From contig NC_135569.1 in assembly GCF_964340395.1 (NCBI RefSeq), forward strand, positions 19,178,957 to 19,242,956: a stretch of DNA of 64,000 nucleotides. The letters run 5' to 3'. A model generated the notes under the pieces. It had not been told where the DNA came from, ran no database searches, and saw only the letters and a program-made list of their open reading frames with translations. Below, one piece after another: positions 46,061-57,565 of the stretch; within the stretch, counting starts at the first letter, position 1; each line of letters begins with the position of its first letter. Source of the stretch: Glandiceps talaboti (Eukaryota; Hemichordata; Enteropneusta; Spengelidae). Position numbers and translations under genes: made by a program.

Positions 46061-46293
46061 CATTTAAAAATTGCCAATAACAATATCAGAGAGTTAATAC
46101 ATCACCTAGCCCATCGGGCTTATTAGTCACTATAAAATTGAATACCTAGTAGAATCAACAGTGAAATAAAAAGTGGGATTCGTCCTCAATTTTAATCTGT
46201 ATTACAAAACACACAGCGGCGAGCTTGAAACACCTCACCTCTAAAACGACCTGTTTCGATCCTGAGTGGAGGAATTTGAGTGGATAACTGATA
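46061..46293. other. Unassigned sequence
   Basis: Nothing recognised. Confidence 0.4.
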
Positions 46294-46452
46294 GTTATAG
46301 TACACATCAGAGAACATGTACTGTTTTTATTTGGACAGTTTTGGTTAACCTGTGTTATTTTGTCCGAGGCACAGCTGAGGACTAAATAACTGATGGGTTA
46401 ACCAAAACTGTTTGAATAAAAACTGTTAATGTCCGAGGACGTGTACTATAAC
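46294..46452. mobile_element. Foldback element with CCGAGGCACAGCTGAGG apex
   Basis: GTTATAGTACAC at 46294 and GTGTACTATAAC at 46441 start the arms. ACAGTTTTGGTTAACC pairs with GGTTAACCAAAACTGT. The arms are about 80% matched, so this copy is older than the other foldbacks. Non-coding. Confidence 0.85.
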
Positions 46453-47035
46453 GACGTTATACTTAGAGTTTGACGAGTTTTTAGGTTTTTCACCAGAAAG
46501 TCAACCTAGGTATCTGAGCTCTGTTATGTAACCTCTCACCACTGTTATGTTAATTACAAAATTCGCTATAGAAATCCCATCCAGCATTTCTCGGCTAAAT
46601 AATCTGAATTTCCCCCAAACGTTTAGCGTGAAATCCATGAACCCAGAAGGATTCGTTCTGTATCAAAACGACAGTCCCAAATCAAGCAGTATTTCCATTT
46701 TCCTCATCCACAGTTCTTATTAACCCTGTAAACATACGCATTGTCAAGTCAATGAACAAATGATATCTGGAGATGATATCTATCTCACTTTGTAGTGAAG
46801 TAGTTAGAGAACGTACCTTTGGATAGATGAATAGGTACATAACTAGAGGTACTGTGTTTGAGACCCATTTAGGTAAAGTCGATTTTTTACAAACACTTTA
46901 CTGAGAGACAGGTGCAAAATTAGGTGCGGTAGCACATGTTGATTGCATTTGAACAGTGACAAGGTAGGGAGTGGGCCATAGCCAGTTACATTCATGGATT
47001 AACGGTATGCGGATACTTCCTTTGTGTCTGATTAA
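46453..47035. other. Unassigned sequence
   Basis: No exon or repeat supported. Confidence 0.5.
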
Positions 47036-47160
47036 ATAAACATAGTGTCCGATTAACTAAAAGAAATGTATGATTAACTAAAAAAAAGTGTTCAATTAAC
47101 TTAAAGTGTACGATTAACTAAAAAAAGTGTACGATTAACTAAAAAAGTGTCCGCTAAATG
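47036..47160. repeat. GATTAACTAAAA short tandem repeat
   Basis: Six imperfect units of about 20-25 bp (GTGTACGATTAACTAAAAAA type). Confidence 0.85.
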
Positions 47161-47819
47161 AAATTAGGAGCACAGTTGAAACAATGGCGATGAGTTGGAA
47201 AGGAGTACAACAATTTTAAAACAAGTTTCAAATTCAGTGAAAATAACATAATGTCTAATTTTTGTCAATTGTTTTTTTCAGGGTTGTTGGCCCAAAGCCA
47301 GGCTTTTTCTTATTGTTGTAGTTGCCTTAATAATGGACAGCAAGTTGTTAAAATAAAATGAATAATAAATGAAAAGAATTTCCCATACTGTTGTCAGAAA
47401 TTTTGAAATATTGTGTTCATGTGTGCATGTCTTGTGTGTGTGCGTAGTATTTCTTAAAGACAGTACTTGTCTGTGCGTGTGTGCATGCATGCGTGTGTGT
47501 GTGTGTGTGTGTGCATGCCATAGTATTTCTTAAAGACTAATTATCTAACATAACCTTTCCACAAAGGATACATGTATTATGGTAACGTGTGAGAATGAAC
47601 AAAATCACGACAAAACAGAGAAAATATGGGTATTACTATGTCTAGATATATTTTGCCAACAAATCAGCTCTCTAGTTATTCTAAGTGGAGGTTGCTATTA
47701 TTTGTTGTTCTCATATGATTTAATATGGGGTTGCTCACACCCAGAATTTTATAAACAAAAACAATTTATGGTAAATTAAATGTGTCTGTGATCACTAAAA
47801 AGAATTATGGATATTCTCA
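47161..47819. other. Unassigned sequence with a TG tract
   Basis: (TG)n at about 47490-47512, and a repeated AGTATTTCTTAAAGAC at 47447 and 47522. No exon. Confidence 0.5.
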
Positions 47820-48166
47820 GTAAATCTTCAAAATTTCCCCCTAAGGGCATATAAAGTCAAATATTTTCACCCATTCCTAGGGGGAAAATTGAGCACATGT
47901 AGTTCCCTTAAGGACCTTCCCCCTATTGTAGCTCCTGGGGTTAAAATACCTTAAGGGGAAATTTTTGGAGGGCTAGAAAGTATATATCTTTTGTTATTTA
48001 TTTAAATATTATATAAATGTCGATATCTGTAATGACTACCTAAATGTTAGTTAACTGAACAGTAACATTATGAATTATTCTTTTCCTTATGATTTTACAA
48101 GCAAATAAATAAAATTTCCCCCTATGGTTGACTTTTTTGGCATTTCCCCCTATGGTTGAATCTAGG

Positions 48167-48202
<36 letters not shown>

Positions 48203-48260
48203 TATATTTGCATGCACACGTAGTACATAAACTTCAGTTGAATATATGACATGATCGTGA
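47820..48260 (-). repeat. CCCCTAAGG/TA dispersed repeat, second copy
   Basis: TTTCCCCCTATGGTTGA occurs twice (near 48114 and 48144), then (TA)n, then the 67-bp block 48193-48259 identical to 25269-25335. The G-rich motif is related to the CCATAGGGAGAAAT core of the 76-bp satellite. Confidence 0.75.
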
Positions 48261-48809
48261 TGGATAAGCAATGTAACTTTCGATAATATGTAGTTCTTTG
48301 AGTAATAAGGTCCAGTTTGACACAACATTGACACCCCATGTGTATCAAAATATCTATCCAAAGTTGCGTTCAAGGAAACCGTTAGTTGTGTTATGATTGA
48401 ACACAATGCCGCCGGATATCGTTGAGGATGAGTACGGTAGCCTTCCATACCTTCCATCTTAAAGGGAATATTGATAAATTATCCATGATTTCAAAGTTGT
48501 GTCACCGCCAAGGTTGTGTGCTCAGACCTTTTATTTGTGTAGTTTTAGTACGCGCACACTGTGCAGATGCACGTAAACACCTTGTGAATGTGATACAATG
48601 TTACACAGTGTAACAATATCATCATGCCTGGAATGACCTATATCAAGTTTACTCCACATGCATGCCGTACATTTCATAATTTCACATACGTTTTTGCATT
48701 CGGATTAATTAATATATACATGTTATCGGCTATTCATGAAAATACAATTTTTAATAAATGAAACAATATTCTTACAGCATTTCACAGTAGCAGAAGTTAT
48801 GACACTTCA
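48261..48809. other. Unassigned sequence
   Basis: No exon supported. Confidence 0.5.
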
Positions 48810-48819
48810 GGTCAACTTT

Positions 48820-49053
48820 CAATCTGATTAAAATCCGATGTTGATGTCGGCTAATCGTGTATTGCTATCTTACCATCGTTATTTAGCTTGAATTGACCTT
48901 CGTAGTAGATGTTTATGTTTTTAGCCTGTAGAGGAGGCGATCAGGCTAAAAACATAAACATCTACTACGAAGGTCAATTCAAGCTAAATAACGATGGTAA
49001 GATAGCAATTATACACAATTAGCCGACATCTACATCGGATTTTAATCAGATGG
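48820..49053. mobile_element. Foldback family F, copy 2, with 10-bp target duplication
   Basis: The ends AATCTGATTAAAATCCGATG match copy 1 at 31319, but the stem (GCTATCTTACCATCGTTATT, TAGCTTGAATTGACCTTCGT, AGTAGATGTTTATGTTTTTA) is unrelated to copy 1. The loop is near TGTAGAGGAGGCGAT. GGTCAACTTT flanks both sides (48810-48819 and 49054-49063), a likely target duplication. Duplications of 8-10 bp with long inverted arms fit hAT- or Mutator-type mobilisation. Confidence 0.88.
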
Positions 49054-49309
49054 GGTCAACTTTATGACATATATGGGTCAATATATGAATCATCAGTCTG
49101 TAACTTTGGCAACAACCTCATGCTTTAGAAAAATTCCCATGTGGCAAGAGAAAAAGGTGACCAAGTGGAAGATTTGCCTCAAGAAGTCTCTAACAATTGA
49201 TCTTCATTTTGCCTTATACATGGGCCAATGTTTTCATTGTTGGTGGCACACCCATGTCTAAAATTTGTCGAAATACCCTTAATTTTGAAATTACCCTTAT
49301 TTCTTATTC

Positions 49310-49850
49310 CTTTAGGAACCAGTCAGTTTCTTCGGCCTGGGGGGGGGGGGGATGGATGTGGAGGGGGGGGGGGGTCACCCTGTTTTTGAAATTGGCAGTA
49401 GGGGGGGGAGGTCATACTGTTTTGAAAATTGTGAATGTGTGAGGGGGGGGGGGTCATTGTGTTTTGGATTGTGATGGAAGAAAATAATCCTTTTTCTACA
49501 ATGGCATATAGCCTTGTCTGAAATGTGGTACATGTAAATATTTGTTCTTGTCCCTGTTTCTTACATGAATTCATTAATATTACTTATTAGTTCAATTATA
49601 ACTATAAATATACATATACATCATAACATGTATTACCTATAGCTACCACACTTATAGTTACACAGAACATGTCATGTAAATGCTTAATGGCTGTTTCACA
49701 ATCAATGCTTCACTTATATTGCACTTTGGGGCAAAAGTGAACTTGAAGATTTCGTAGTGGTAATCTTCATAGATAGTTTATAAAAAAAGATAATCTAAAA
49801 TGTTCCCTATTCGTCACTAAGAACTTGTCAGAACGGATTAATACACTTTC
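49310..49850 (+). repeat. LINE-related dispersed repeat with poly-G runs
   Basis: Inverted relative of 32850-33190: AGTCAGTTTCTTCGGCCTGG, then G runs, then GTCTGAAATGTGGTACATGT, CTTGAAGATTTCGTAGTGG and TCTTCATAGATAGTTTATAA. No open RT frame remains. Confidence 0.8.
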
Positions 49851-50019
49851 TATTTTGGAAACTACATGTTATTGACACTACAAATCACCACATCTCATCA
49901 GATTCCAGTTTCTTTTATACACTAGGTATGACCACCTAAACTTCTCTAACATACCGCTGACTTTACTATACATATTAATGTATTGTATGGCAATATTAAT
50001 GCCACTATACCAAAGTTAC

Positions 50020-50900
50020 AGGGCCATTTTTACGTGACACAGGAAACTCATTTAAAACTTACATTTATGTTAGCTATTTGAAGCTTGGAAATATTACCTC
50101 AAAGGCTATGAATAACCTAAACATTGCCTTAATAGAAGCAAAAACTGCACATCTGCCAGGGGGAAAAACCCCCAAGGACTCCCTCACCCCCAGAGGTCAC
50201 TCATGCATTCAACCAACAATCAGATGCACCAACAACCTTTTTACTGCCATAATGGTATTAAACTTTTCTTAAATTTTTTTTTCCAATTCTAATTTGAGAT
50301 GATAGTCTTTTAAAGATGTGAAATGTTTGCCAAGGTAGTCTAAAATTGCCTTAAACTCCAAATCTCCCCTACCAATGATACTACCAGTAGATGTGCTGAC
50401 CTTTACTACATGTATATAATGATGCCATTTAACGGTTTAAGAAACATATTTCAACCCTATGTAAGTTTCTGATACTTGATGGTGCTGTTTTGTAAAGCAT
50501 GGATTGAGTTATTGCTTGAAAGGGTCTGAATAGCCTAAATATTGGCTTTAAGAGTAAAAAACCTCCAGGACTGCTAGGGGGAGGAGACCCCCCCCCCCCC
50601 CCCCCACTACATGAGGTGTACATATCCCAGTCTCAAGCTCTTCCCCTACCTCTTACTGTCAAGATGCTATCAAACTTCAAAATATTTTTTCTTTTTACAT
50701 GTTGGCGCTGTCTTGTAAAGCTTGAAAATTATTGGCTGGAAGGGCCCAAATAGTCTCAAAATTGACTTTTCGGAGTTCTAGGGGGGCTTCAAGGAGGAGA
50801 CCCCCTAGGACCCCCCATACGATATATACATATTCTCTGCTCAGGCTTTCCCATACATTTCACTGTCAAGATGCCATTAAACTCCTTTTGGAATATATTT
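50020..50900. repeat. Three diverged tandem units of about 300 bp
   Basis: Units near 50080, 50490 and 50720 share the order: an AAAGC/GAAGCTTGAAA-like start, GGCCCAAATAGTCT or GAATAGCCTAAA, then a GGAGGAGACCCCC or AAAAACCCCCAAGG block and ACTGTCAAGATGC. No coding potential seen. Confidence 0.55.
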
Positions 50901-51019
50901 ACCCTGTGTAGTCAATAATTATAATTATGATAGTGTTAACCCAGGATCTTATAAAGTAGATGCAAGACAGTCAAGCAGTTCATACTGAGTCACGATCAAA
51001 AAATACCTGTCATGTGAAT

Positions 51020-51200
51020 ATTATATATCATGGGGGGGGGGGGGGGGTCATCATGTTTTAGAATTAAGTGATAGGAGGGGGGGGGGAGTCAGCCTATTTT
51101 TGGTTTTACAGATAGGGGGGGGGTCAATGACTTTATGTCGGCCCAATTTAAGAATCCACCCCCACCCCCCAGGCTGAAGAAACTGATCAGTCCACTGTTA
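51020..51200 (-). repeat. LINE-related dispersed repeat, third piece
   Basis: G runs followed by CAGGCTGAAGAAACTGATCA, the same border as at 33180 (minus-strand LINE). Confidence 0.7.
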
Positions 51201-52604
51201 AGTTTAATAATGGCACTGACTCAAACTTCCCTCTCTTCATTGAGCAAACTGGAAATTTTAATGAAAATGTTTTTGAATAGGTTTGAATAATGAAATGTGA
51301 TGAATGTCCTTGATTTCAAAATAGAAATTAAAAAATGTCATCAAAAAGTTTTCTGTACTACAACTGTTTCAGAACTAGATACTAGTAATTCAATTCACCT
51401 AATACTGGCAATGTTTTGCTGACAAAATTTTACTCATAGTATAAGGTCATTCAGTGAAGATACTCAATTTAATCCTGACTTTGTCCTAAGTGATAGTTGT
51501 TTGTACACAAGTAAATACTGTTTGGGAAAGACAGGATTCCATATGACATGAGCGAGATGTAAAATCTAATTTTCCTCATAACTTTGCACACACCGTGTCT
51601 GTACTATAAAAATCCTAGCTATAGTAATTAGCCCTTTAGTAGATCAGTTATCAAACAAGTCTGTGTTTCTAATTTAGTTTATCAATCATTCATATAATAT
51701 ATTGTCCAAGAATCCTGAGTGATATTGTGTTCACCTTGGAATATATATCATTCTTGGTAGTTTATGGCGTAAAACAAAAATTTAGCAAGACAAAAGGGGG
51801 TTTCATGTATTAAACTTGGTGACAGTCATGGGTATCAGAGAAAAAGTGAAAACAAACACAGAAAGGTTATTTTGGATAAGAAGACATGCAGTTCATACCA
51901 AACTATAGTCCAGTCAAAATAAGGTTTGACCCGTACATAATTGCAATATAAATTATTTTTAGTGCAATGCTTACTCAGAATTTCATGACATTCACAAGCC
52001 ATTAACGGTCCAAGTGCAACAAACCCGCGGGCTTGCCTGACGAAAACGGGTGTCATAAAAGTTGTTTGCATCTCTAAAGCTGTTTGTAGTGTTACTTATA
52101 ATAGCCTAATAAATTGATAACAACTGATATAAGATGGAGATAAGGTTTGCCTCAATTGACCCACTCCTTAGAAATGATCTTACGCTGTGAACTACACTGT
52201 TTACTTGTGTTATGTAAGAGCCCATCATCACATGTGTAAATATTGGTACTCTTTGATAACAAGTGGACTTGCTTCTTTAATGGCTTGTCCCAGTAATGTT
52301 ATGCCGAACAACTTTCAAAAATCTAGAAAAATCTAATAAAAACATGGGGAAAATAAGGTTTTTATCAATTCCCAATCTTTTTTCTTTTTTTCTTCATTCA
52401 GCCAGAAAAAACTTGTGACCGAAGGGTTGTCACTACCCGTCTATAGCTACTTGAAGTGACAAAGTCCCTTAGGTCACTCTTATTTTCCTTGAATGAATAA
52501 AGAGAAATAGTGGGGAATGACATCTAAGTACCGGTATAATAATGACACTTTTCCTTGGTATTTATTTCTCTAATCAGAAACATATTGATCATTTTGTTTT
52601 TCAG
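51201..52604. other. Upstream region of kinesin-like exons, unassigned
   Basis: The exon carrying the kinesin start codon was not found here. No repeat family recognised. Confidence 0.4.
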
Positions 52605-52708
52605 TCAGAAGAAGTGGTGGTCAGTCGTCAACCAATGAACCAGGAAGAAATTGCTGCAGGACATGAAGGAGTGATTGAAATGGACATTAACATTGGAAAA
52701 CCACTCTG
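52605..52708 (+). CDS. KIF3B-like: Kinesin-2 motor, first recognised exon
   Basis: Between TGTTTTTCAG and CTCTG|GTAAAA. It reads SEEVVVSRQPMNQEEIAAGH, then EGVIEMDINIGKPL. This is the first strand of the kinesin motor (VxVVVRxRPMNxxE). The conserved Arg-Cys-Arg-Pro is changed to Ser-Arg-Gln-Pro. It ends in phase 2. The start codon must lie in an earlier exon not found in the window. Kinesin-2 motors drive intraflagellar and vesicle transport on microtubules. Confidence 0.75.
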
Positions 52709-54348
52709 GTAAAAAAATGATGTTTGCAACCCCACCAATTTAATGTTTGAATTAATAGACCAATTCATATATACTCAGACAATATAACAACCTTATGATA
52801 ATATGCATATCAGTCATTTACCCATTTATGGCCAAACAAATCTCTTCTTATGTCAACAGTGCTCAAACTGAAGATACATAACCACAAATTCACCAGGGAC
52901 TACCTTGCATCTAAAGCCTTCAAACATCGTTATAAAATGAGTTCTAATCCTGTGTCAAAAAAACTTGTATTGGAAAAACAGTTCACAGGGATTTATTTGA
53001 CCCATACTTTAACTCTACTCAATATATTAAATTTTATTTGCCAGCAGTTGAGTATAACATTTACAAATTACTAGAAAGTTTGGTTTCTATGAAGGAACAC
53101 TACATCTTGTGTGCCTCATCATGTCTTTAAGTTTGTATACATCATGACTGTCTGGTAACAATACCCCTTGCTGTCTATGAATCTGTGATTTTCAGGGACA
53201 ATGAGTGCTCCATACAATAGATGATCACTGAATATGTGTAATGTTTTGGCATAAAATCAACATCACTAAGGGGTTTATGTATGAATTCAATTGTTTCTCT
53301 GCCATTGAAGAGCTGAACATGTTTTTTTTTTCTGAACGACATCTGTTCAAAATTATATGAGCAATTAGTAACATACATGTACATGACAAATATGAGCTTC
53401 ATTACACAACAGTTTATGAAATATCACTTTAAAAATGCTAACAAGTTCTGAAAATACAAGTACAATAAATGAATGATTTACAGAAAATAGAATTATAGTA
53501 AAATTCCCCAATGGTTAGTTGCATCTCATCTCTTATGGGTCAACAATTTCCATTGTGACTTCTTCCCCATTGTAAAGAAAAGTATTACCACCTATCAGCT
53601 ATGATGACCTACACAGCATGAGGTATCAAGTATACCACATATAAAGATGAACATAATCAGTGTTTTTAAAGTGGTAAAAGTTCTTGTATTCCTGATCAAT
53701 TTATTAATTTTGTGTACATGTGCCCCATGGTCAACGTGAAATAACAGAAAACATGTACAAATGTAAAATGCTTTGAAAATTGTGTTTCAACTAATAAAGA
53801 AGGCAAGTTAGGTTCATAAAACATCGTCAATATGATGGTAATTTTTTTTGAAAGACAATGCGGTTTGATTGTATGTTTTGCTTTCCAGCATATGGTACTA
53901 GTATATTAGTCAATTGTTTTTATTTTAATACATACCCAGTACATGTAGTATGTACCCCTGTTGCAATCACTGTAAAAAGACTTAAATGTTGCAATTTTTG
54001 TTGCCATATATCATATGGTGTCTACCTAGAGAATCACTGCATCATGCATGCTGCAAAACACAGGTTCATATGGACACAGCACAGTAGTGAACTTCATGCC
54101 AAAAAAAAATCGTACTGTAGGTCATGTCTAACCGTAGTTCGCTTCAGCATGTTCAGATTTTTTTTACAAAACAAAAATAGTCGGTAACGGTACCGTACCA
54201 CACCACTGAACTGAGGCCAGCCACTAATCAGAACTAGTATTACCACTGTTGATATATGCACAAACTTGCCCTTGGCTAAATGTACCATCATTTTATTTTG
54301 ATCATTTTAATTTGATAGTTATACATGTACATGCCTGAATCATTTCAG
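52709..54348. other. Intron, no kinesin exon found
   Basis: The expected segment carrying FTFDxVY is not visible in any frame. About 54000-54130 is a dispersed repeat also seen at 32240-32400. Confidence 0.5.
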
Positions 54349-54473
54349 CTTTATAGAAAGAGGATTGTACGAAGAGAGATTCCGTGTTCTAGTTGACTCT
54401 GTACTAGAGGGCTTGAATGGTACGATATCTTCATATGGACAAATTGGTACAGGCAAGACGTTTACTATGGAAG
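54349..54473 (+). CDS. KIF3B-like: Kinesin-2 motor, P-loop exon
   Basis: It reads [20 protein letters not shown], then [16 protein letters not shown]. The Walker A loop GQxGTGKT is intact, but the invariant Ala-Tyr-Gly-Gln-Thr is Ser-Tyr-Gly-Gln-Ile. Phase 2 in, phase 1 out, joining cleanly to both neighbours. The first residues ([11 protein letters not shown]) align to QxxLYDETxRPLVDSVLxG of KIF3B, so about 27 motor residues between this exon and the previous one are missing. Confidence 0.8.
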
Positions 54474-54916
54474 GTCAGTTATTAAACATAACAATTATTT
54501 GTTGAATTAGATGGTGGGATCATCTTTGCTAATGTCAGGACCTTTCAGGATGTAATGTATACTATGTAATGTTCCAATTCCTAGTACATAGCTTAGTTTT
54601 GTGAGTTTTTGCTACTGTTTTTATTAATCAATAACTAATTGTAGATAGGTAATGCTATTAATCAGAATGATTTAATAAATTTCATAAAGATATTTGATGC
54701 TTTTTTTTCAACAGACTCCTAAAAGTTAATTTTAAATAAAAACAGCAAAAAGTTGCATTTTGCAAATTTACCATCATCTTGAAATTGATGTGTTAAACTC
54801 AAGTTTAACTTGTATTTGTCAAGATAGTTATGTCAAATATTGAGAATGAATACAAAATGCTCAAATTATCTGAGCAATGGTAATTGTAAACTTACATGTA
54901 TGATATCATGTTTCAG

Positions 54917-55125
54917 GTGTATGGAGTGATCCAGACCTCCGAGATTTGATTCCAGATTCCTTTGACCACATATGTACACACATATCCCAGTCAGAAAATC
55001 AACAGTATTTAGTGAGAGCATCATACTTGGAGATCTATCAGGAGAAGATCAGTGATTTGCTTTCCAATGTCCAGGAGGAACGGTTAGAATTGATAAAACG
55101 ACCAGATGTTGGTGTTTATGTTATG
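54917..55125 (+). CDS. KIF3B-like: Kinesin-2 motor, alpha-2/beta-4 to loop 8 exon
   Basis: It reads [49 protein letters not shown], then [15 protein letters not shown]. [32 protein letters not shown] is diagnostic of the KIF3B/KIF3C group. Acceptor TGTTTCAG and donor ATG|GTGAGT. Phase 1 in, phase 0 out. All residues are in frame with no stop. Confidence 0.85.
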
Positions 55126-55167
55126 GTGAGTATTTAGAGTAAAATAGTTTAACTTTTCAACTTGCAA

Positions 55168-55372
55168 ACTGCACTAGCTGCAAGTGGGACATTATTGTCT
55201 GATATCAGGATCATGTTTGTTCATTTGATTTCAGGGTACAGACCCAACCATCAGTTTGATGGTATTCATTGTAATATCATAAATGTATTCTATGTTTACC
55301 CATAGTTTGTTCAATAACTTCCGGCAAAACATCTTTAAAAAAACATTTCCTGTTTCAGCTAGTGTAGATTTA
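55168..55372. mobile_element. MITE family A, copy 3
   Basis: ACTGCACTAGCTGCAAGTGG at the left. At the right, AAAAAAACATTTCCTGTTTCAGCTAG is the inverse of the left part of copy 1 (AGCTGCAACTGGAATGTTTT). It sits in the intron between two kinesin exons. Confidence 0.65.
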
Positions 55373-55557
55373 ACATTGTTATTATCATGGCATTCAAAGC
55401 TGTAAAACCAAAGTATACATACTAGCTATAAAGTCATATTTATATGTATTCTTATATTATTCTGTTTAAAAAACTTAAGTTGAAAAATCATAACTTTAAT
55501 ATTTGATGGATTTATGTAATGTTGTTTGTTCTCACTGTTTTTTTCATTTATTTACAG

Positions 55558-55637
55558 AATCTCATTTCATTTGTTACAAAAAGTGTGACAGAAATTAAGC
55601 ATATGGTGAATGTAGGTAATCAGAACAGAGCTGTTGG
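55558..55637 (+). CDS. KIF3B-like: Kinesin-2 motor, exon ending before switch I
   Basis: It reads NLISFVTKSVTEIKHMVNVG, then NQNRAVG, the pattern SSFVTKSVxEIxHVMNVGNQNRSVG of KIF3B. Phase 0 in. It ends GG|GTAAGC in phase 2, where the switch I exon (ATNMNEHSSRSH) would be expected next but is absent. Confidence 0.85.
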
Positions 55638-55767
55638 GTAAGCAAGCTTCTTGTTATTCTTATTGAATTACAAGCATGAACTTGGTCTTTGTTGTTTCGC
55701 ATTGTGTTGTCTAGAAAAACAATAATGAAGTAGTTTTTGTTAGCACAACTGAAGTGATAAGGTTAAA

Positions 55768-55800
<33 letters not shown>

Positions 55801-57204
55801 GGAGGCGTGTGTAAACAACTTAGTCAAATGCTGCTGAATGGATTGCCATGACATTTGGTGTGTGCATTACCTTGGGTGTCTAGTCTAGTTGGGAATTTGT
55901 TCAAAGCAAAATGATCTTACCACCGGAGTGTGATTTGGGTAAAAAATAGTGATTTTTGGTGACAATTATTTACACCGCTGTGGAATTATTTCCACCACAG
56001 TGAATACATTTCCACCATGGTGGGTATTATTTCGAGTTGGTTTCTAGTTTCCGACATTTTCACTTTTTTTGTTAAGTTGTGTATTTTCCACATTTTCTGT
56101 TTTGAACTTTGACAATAAACTGAAACATTCACAGATGAAAATGTTAGAAATTCAAAATCATCCAATGACACCAAGGCGCAAAAAAAATTTGTGTGGTACC
56201 AATTACCTTCAGTTTTAAAATAGGTTGGGTATGTAGATTTTTTATTTTATTTTATTATATATTTTTTTCATGTGCGAGTGTCTAGTTCAGGTTTTCCACT
56301 GTTTTCCAAATAGTTTCTGTATTGTTTATTTCTTCCTATCAGATGTACAGCCATTACAGATTGGGAGAATAGTTTTATATTGTCTTTTTTTAAGTTGACG
56401 TCAGTTTCCACATCCTTTATTTCTTGTGAGATTTCATGATTTTTCTTGAATACTTAAAAAATAGTTTAAGGTTGTTGTGAAAAAACTAGTTATGGTCGGG
56501 TAACTGAAACCAAACAACTTTCTTTATTTGGCCTAACAAGCCACCATAGTCTTGTATGAAACAGAAAAGCCCAACAGTGTTGTGAAATTTGCTCTATAAT
56601 GTTTTTTGTTCTTTTTTTTTTTTGGAACAATAAATGTGGATGTTTTTCTTGGACATTAATGGAGAAAACTTTAATGGGAGAAAATAAAGCAGTTTCTTTT
56701 ATGTATACCGGTAGTATGATAGGTCTGCTGATATTCTAAATGCTTATTACTATTATAGTATAGAGATTGTTTAAAAGCTAGTGCAAGGTGCGTTGTCAAA
56801 TTAAAAGTCATTCATCAACCACTGTACATGTACTGGTCTTGTTTATATTATAACTTGCCAAGTGTGTAACAAAGTATTTGCAATCAATCATACTTGACTT
56901 GCTGTTGTTTTGAATGACAACACTTTCACATAAAAAATGTATGCAAATATATCTAACAACATGACCACGCCCATAGCAAGAGCCAAATGATCACGTATAT
57001 TGCAAAGATAGCAACATGGATGGATAGGCAACTGGATTGTCATTCAGCAAATGAACACCTATTGTTAGCACATGGACTAGCATATGAATAAACATTAAAA
57101 AATATTTACAGTTGTGCTACAACACCATTGGTGGTATTTTTTCACTGCTACTAGGGATTTCAGCCGCTATATAAATTTTTTGTATGATATAATATTGTTA
57201 TTAT
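55638..57204. other. Intron without the expected switch I exon
   Basis: I searched by eye in three frames for NxxSSRSH and DLAGSE and found neither. The interval contains a dispersed repeat (55768-55965) and an inverted piece of the 250-bp family (56950-57080). Confidence 0.5.
55768..55965 (+). repeat. Dispersed repeat headed by (CTGT)n, second copy
   Basis: Same head and body as 1206-1455 (TTACCTTGGGTGTCTAGT, ATCTTACCACCG, GTGATTTGGGTAAAAA). Confidence 0.85.
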
Positions 57205-57480
57205 TCCAATATATGAATATGGTACTGATATATATATATAAAAACAATACTATACTCCAATTACAGGTAGCACAGTTTATACATTGTACAGCTATTAGCC
57301 GATAGATATTTTGAAAGTTTGCTTGTTTCAGAACTTTTTCCATTTCTGTATATCTTTAACTAAATGTTTGACCATTCAGTATACCAGGTAGGCATGTAAT
57401 GGTAAAGAAAAACATATTATATAGGGGCACTGTCACATGTATAGTGATGTCTAATAAATGGATATGTGTTTTTTTTACAG

Positions 57481-57565
57481 AGGGTACTGGCATGGTGATG
57501 TGGTTGTTAAGTTATTTAATGCAGATACTGATAACAATTTACAATTACTACCATTTAAACAAGAG
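57481..57565 (+). CDS. KSR-like: KSR/RAF-like kinase exon, copy 1
   Basis: It reads GYWHGDVVVKLFNADTDNN, then LQLLPFKQE, after the split codon GG|A. WHGDVAVKLLN followed by an acidic stretch and FKxEV is the subdomain I-II region of the RAF/KSR family (beta-2, beta-3 with the ATP-site Lys in VAVK). Only 28 residues of a kinase domain are present; no DFG, HRD or APE motif is seen in the window. Acceptor TTTTTTTTACAG and donor GAG|GTGAGT are strong. Phase 2 in and phase 0 out match the kinesin exons on either side. Confidence 0.65.
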
